From assembly GCA_027005635.1 (NCBI GenBank), contig JALTLI010000029.1, positions 1 through 7,615 on the forward strand: DNA of 7,615 nucleotides, given 5' to 3'. This stretch comes from Alphaproteobacteria bacterium. Its GTDB lineage: Bacteria; Pseudomonadota; Alphaproteobacteria; UBA2136; JALTLI01. Position numbers and translations under genes: made by a program. Under the pieces are notes generated by a model. The model saw only the letters and a program-made list of their open reading frames with translations, made no database searches and was not told where the DNA came from. This document shows, piece after piece, positions 5,505-7,615 of the stretch (positions are counted from its first letter, which is position 1; the number at the start of each line of letters is the position of its first letter).

Positions 5505-6269
5505 GTGACCACAACAAACATTAGAGCATTAAAAACATCTTCTTCAGGTTTACAAGCAACAAACTTATGTAAAACTGTTGGTAATAAAGTATTGCTTAAA
5601 GATATATCAATATCTATTCACCGTGGTGAAGTTGTTGCCTTACTTGGGCCTAATGGTGCTGGTAAAACAACATCTTTTCATACTATTACGGGCTTAATTG
5701 AAGCTTCAACTGGTAGTGTTTCTATTGAAGGAAAAGATGTAACTCATTGGCCAGTATACAGAAGAGCTAGAGCAGGACTTGGCTATTTACCACAAGAATC
5801 ATCAATTTTTCGTGGGCTAACAGTGGAAGAAAACATTAGAGCCATATTAGAAGTTGTAGAAGAAGATAAAACAGCAATTCAGGAACGTTTAACCACCTTG
5901 TTAAATGATTTTGGTTTAATGCGTATAAAAGGTTCTCCTGCCCCTGCCCTTTCAGGTGGAGAGCGCAGAAGAGTAGAAATTGCCAGAGCCCTAGCAAGCC
6001 GACCAACATACATTTTACTAGATGAGCCATTTGCTGGTGTTGATCCAATTGTTGTTGGTGATATTCGTAATTTAGTAGCAGATTTAAAAAACCGCGGTAT
6101 CGGTGTTTTAATAACTGATCATAACGTACGTGAAACCTTAGCAATAGTTGATAGAGCTTATATTATCCATGAAGGACGTATTATTATGGAAGGTACTCCT
6201 GAAGAAATTGTAGCAAATAAACAAGTTCGTAAAGTTTATTTAGGTGATGATTTTAGTTTAAGTAAGTAA
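5505..6269 (+). CDS. lptB: LPS export ABC transporter ATPase LptB
   Basis: LptB is the cytoplasmic ATPase that dimerises under LptF/LptG and powers LPS extraction from the inner membrane. The 254-residue product has all ATPase motifs: Walker A GPNGAGKT (48-55), Q-loop Q97 in LGYLPQESSIFRGLTV (the LptB-specific coupling region), signature LSGGERRR (149-156), Walker B ILLDEPF (170-176, catalytic E174) and H-loop H206 in ITDHNVRET. The start is GTG at 5505, 3 nt after the lptA stop, with AAAGG (5487-5491) upstream at a longish 13 nt. There is a short extra N-terminal stretch (about 1-14) before the ATPase core. lptF and lptG are not in the window and usually lie elsewhere. No clear terminator follows. 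Confidence 0.97.
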   Translation: MTTTNIRALKTSSSGLQATNLCKTVGNKVLLKDISISIHRGEVVALLGPNGAGKTTSFHTITGLIEASTGSVSIEGKDVTHWPVYRRARAGLGYLPQESSIFRGLTVEENIRAILEVVEEDKTAIQERLTTLLNDFGLMRIKGSPAPALSGGERRRVEIARALASRPTYILLDEPFAGVDPIVVGDIRNLVADLKNRGIGVLITDHNVRETLAIVDRAYIIHEGRIIMEGTPEEIVANKQVRKVYLGDDFSLSK

Positions 6270-6451
6270 AATCGCTATATTATAATACATTGCATATTTT
6301 TAATCTGTCAGTATTTCAAAAAAACTAACTAAAAATAAATTTATCTAGTTATATCAATGACTCCTACTTATAAACAATTTAATGTCATTAAAATAGGCAT
6401 TTTTCTTTGTTTAAAGTTACAAAAGAATGTAGGAAATAAATAATTCCGGCG

Positions 6452-6457
6452 TATAAT
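6452..6457 (+). promoter_or_regulatory. Likely -10 box of rpoN
   Basis: A perfect TATAAT lies 7 nt before the outer edge of the leader hairpin. The -35 region (6427-6434) is poor (for example TGTAGG), so an activator or a non-consensus promoter may be involved. Confidence 0.4.
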
Positions 6458-6463
6458 AATATA

Positions 6464-6506
6464 TAGTAAATTAACTTAACAACTTTACGGTTAAGTTAAA
6501 TTACTA
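6464..6506 (+). repeat. Long palindrome in the rpoN leader
   Basis: TTAACTTAAC (6471-6480) and GTTAAGTTAA (6490-6499) are perfect 10-bp arms around a 9-nt loop. The pairing continues outwards past one A/A mismatch (6470/6500) to arms of 17 nt (6464-6480 and 6490-6506). In RNA this forms a strong hairpin located at the predicted 5' end of the rpoN mRNA; in DNA it could be an operator. Confidence 0.6.
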
Positions 6507-6538
6507 ATATACAAATAATAAGGTGAAAAATAATAAAC

Positions 6539-7615
6539 ATGAAACAACAATTAAACATTAAAATGGATCAAAAACTGGTGATGACACCACAGTTACAAAT
6601 GGCCATTAAATTGTTGCAAATGCAAACCATAGATCTACAAACTTTTGTGGATAATGAACTTATGGAAAACCCATTTTTAGCACCAGATGATGGCACAACT
6701 GAAAATGAAAACACCAAAGAAAATCAAGAAAAAGTACAAACAGATAGCGTAGATGGCCTAGCCAATGAAACAATGCCAGATGATAACAACATGGCACTAG
6801 ATACTGGCTGGGATAACATGTACGATAGCGGTAGAGGCACATCAAATACTGCCGCCCCAGCTGGAGGAGACGACGGCGACACATGGGAAAAATTAGCCAC
6901 AGAAGAAAAAAATCTTAAAGATTTATTAATTGATCAACTAGGTATGAGCACTAATGATACCGTAACAAAATTTATCGGATCATTTTTAATAGATGCTATT
7001 GATGATGCTGGCTACTTAAAACTAAATACAAGTGAAACAGCCAAACTTTTAAACATAAAAGAAGAAAAACTTGAAGAAGTTTTAACTTTAATAAAAACTT
7101 TTGAGCCAGCAGGGGTTGGTGCCTCATCATTAAGCGAATGTTTGCGCTTACAAATGCTTGCAAATCATAATAATAATCTTAGTTATGCAGAAGATGTTAT
7201 ATTAAAAAACCTTGAGCTTCTTGCTTTAAAAGATTATAAAAAACTAGCTAAAATAGCAAAATCTCCTATTGATGAAGTGGAAGAAATTTGCCAAGAAATA
7301 ACAAGTCTTACCCCCAAACCAGGGTTAAAATATGGCGGTTCTACAACTAATAATATTATCCCTGATGTAATTGTAAAAAATACAGGTAAAAAATGGAGAG
7401 CAGAGCTTAATGTAGATGCTATGCCCAAATTGCTCCTTAATAGTTTTAGTGGTAGTTTTAAATCTGGAAGTGATGATAAAGAATATGTTAATGAGCGTAT
7501 GAACCGCGCACAATGGCTAGTAAAAAGCCTAGAACAAAGAGCAAAAACAATTTTTAAAGTATCTAATGCAATTGTTACTGCCCAAGAAGATTTTTTCAAC
7601 TACGGTGTAGAAAGC
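6539..7615 (+). CDS. rpoN: RNA polymerase sigma-54 factor, N-terminal three quarters (cut by window edge)
   Basis: Sigma-54 directs RNA polymerase to -24/-12 promoters that need an AAA+ activator. The visible 359 codons contain region I (1-48), glutamine/leucine-rich with LVMTPQLQMAIKLLQM and ELMENPFL, which contacts activators. An acidic, Asn/Asp/Glu-rich region II linker follows (about 49-120). The core-binding region starts around TWEKL (115-119) and includes FEPAGVGASSL (188-198) and LTPKPG (257-262), and SLEQRAKTIFKV (330-341) begins the DNA-binding part. The C-terminal helix-turn-helix and RpoN box lie beyond the window. The frame has no stop to the last base. ATG 6539 matches the usual family N-terminus and follows AAGGTG (6520-6525), a rather distant ribosome site. 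Its place after lptB is typical of alphaproteobacteria. Confidence 0.96.
   Translation, partial: MKQQLNIKMDQKLVMTPQLQMAIKLLQMQTIDLQTFVDNELMENPFLAPDDGTTENENTKENQEKVQTDSVDGLANETMPDDNNMALDTGWDNMYDSGRGTSNTAAPAGGDDGDTWEKLATEEKNLKDLLIDQLGMSTNDTVTKFIGSFLIDAIDDAGYLKLNTSETAKLLNIKEEKLEEVLTLIKTFEPAGVGASSLSECLRLQMLANHNNNLSYAEDVILKNLELLALKDYKKLAKIAKSPIDEVEEICQEITSLTPKPGLKYGGSTTNNIIPDVIVKNTGKKWRAELNVDAMPKLLLNSFSGSFKSGSDDKEYVNERMNRAQWLVKSLEQRAKTIFKVSNAIVTAQEDFFNYGVES

Larger units (their letters stand above)
6270..6538 (+). promoter_or_regulatory. lptB-rpoN intergenic region
   Basis: This 269-bp very AT-rich gap separates lptB from rpoN. It holds a 15-bp palindrome TTTAATGTCATTAAA (6378-6392), a TATAAT (6452-6457) likely to be the rpoN -10, a long hairpin (6464-6506), and an AAGGTG ribosome site (6520-6525) 13 nt before the rpoN ATG. 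A second TATAAT occurs at 6281-6286 just after lptB. I see no intrinsic terminator after lptB, so some read-through into rpoN is possible. Confidence 0.55.

Noticed and set aside
5836..6144. A 102-codon minus-strand frame opposite lptB
   Set aside because: It lies wholly inside a strongly supported gene, has a leucine/histidine/glutamine-rich shadow composition and no family features.
6393..6408. A GGCATTTTTCTTTG segment resembling a -24/-12 sigma-54 promoter before rpoN (autoregulation)
   Set aside because: The spacing between the GG and the expected GC is off by one and the -12 TTGC is absent.
6357..6443. A 28-codon plus-strand frame (ATG 6357 to TAA 6441-6443) with a hydrophobic stretch in the lptB-rpoN gap
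   Set aside because: It has no ribosome site, overlaps the palindrome at 6378-6392, and a frame of this length is expected by chance.
6660..7599. Minus-strand frames opposite rpoN (6660-6884, 7234-7599 and 7325-7513)
   Set aside because: They are antisense shadows of the rpoN frame, which carries clear sigma-54 motifs throughout.

Overview
The window is AT-rich (about one third G+C by eye) and reads as a chromosomal segment of a low-GC alphaproteobacterium. The main reasons are the run rnd (short, single-domain form) - kdsD - lptC - lptA - lptB - rpoN, which is a familiar alphaproteobacterial order, the short RNase D ending in a D-I-F-A-H tail, and the lipopolysaccharide genes, which mark a Gram-negative cell. 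The presence of rpoN argues against Rickettsia itself. The exact lineage cannot be fixed from this window.

Layout. Positions 1-227 (minus) hold the N-terminus of thioredoxin reductase (trxB), cut by the window edge. It is divergent from a typical 2-Cys peroxiredoxin (448-1041, plus); together they form a peroxide-defence pair sharing a 220-bp intergenic region. The peroxiredoxin converges on a SAM hydrolase (DUF62-type) gene (1177-2196, minus, TTG start). A GC-richer, multi-hairpin palindromic element sits between the two stops. Divergent from the SAM hydrolase is an unrecognised 114-residue basic protein (2275-2619). A compact (~79 nt) small SRP RNA gene follows (2641-2719), with its own -10 box and a terminator formed by its closing stem plus a T-run.

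The second half is an envelope-biogenesis cluster on the plus strand. It comprises RNase D (2792-3424), arabinose-5-phosphate isomerase KdsD (3439-4419, first step towards Kdo), LptC, LptA and the ATPase LptB (4423-6269, inner-membrane and periplasmic parts of the LPS transport bridge). Gaps are 14, 3, -1 and 3 nt, so this is almost certainly one operon. After a 269-bp AT-rich regulatory gap comes rpoN (6539 to the window end, 359 codons, C-terminus missing). That gap contains a TATAAT box and a long perfect-arm palindrome at the predicted 5' end of the rpoN transcript.

Most of the window is conserved housekeeping, and I see no mobile element, CRISPR array, tRNA or clear novel system. The points worth a second look are the covariant closing pair of the SRP RNA tetraloop, an apparently leaderless rnd mRNA, loss of the usual SxSG motif in KdsD, the divergent SAM hydrolase, the orphan 114-residue protein, the palindromic element after the peroxiredoxin gene and the hairpin leader of rpoN.
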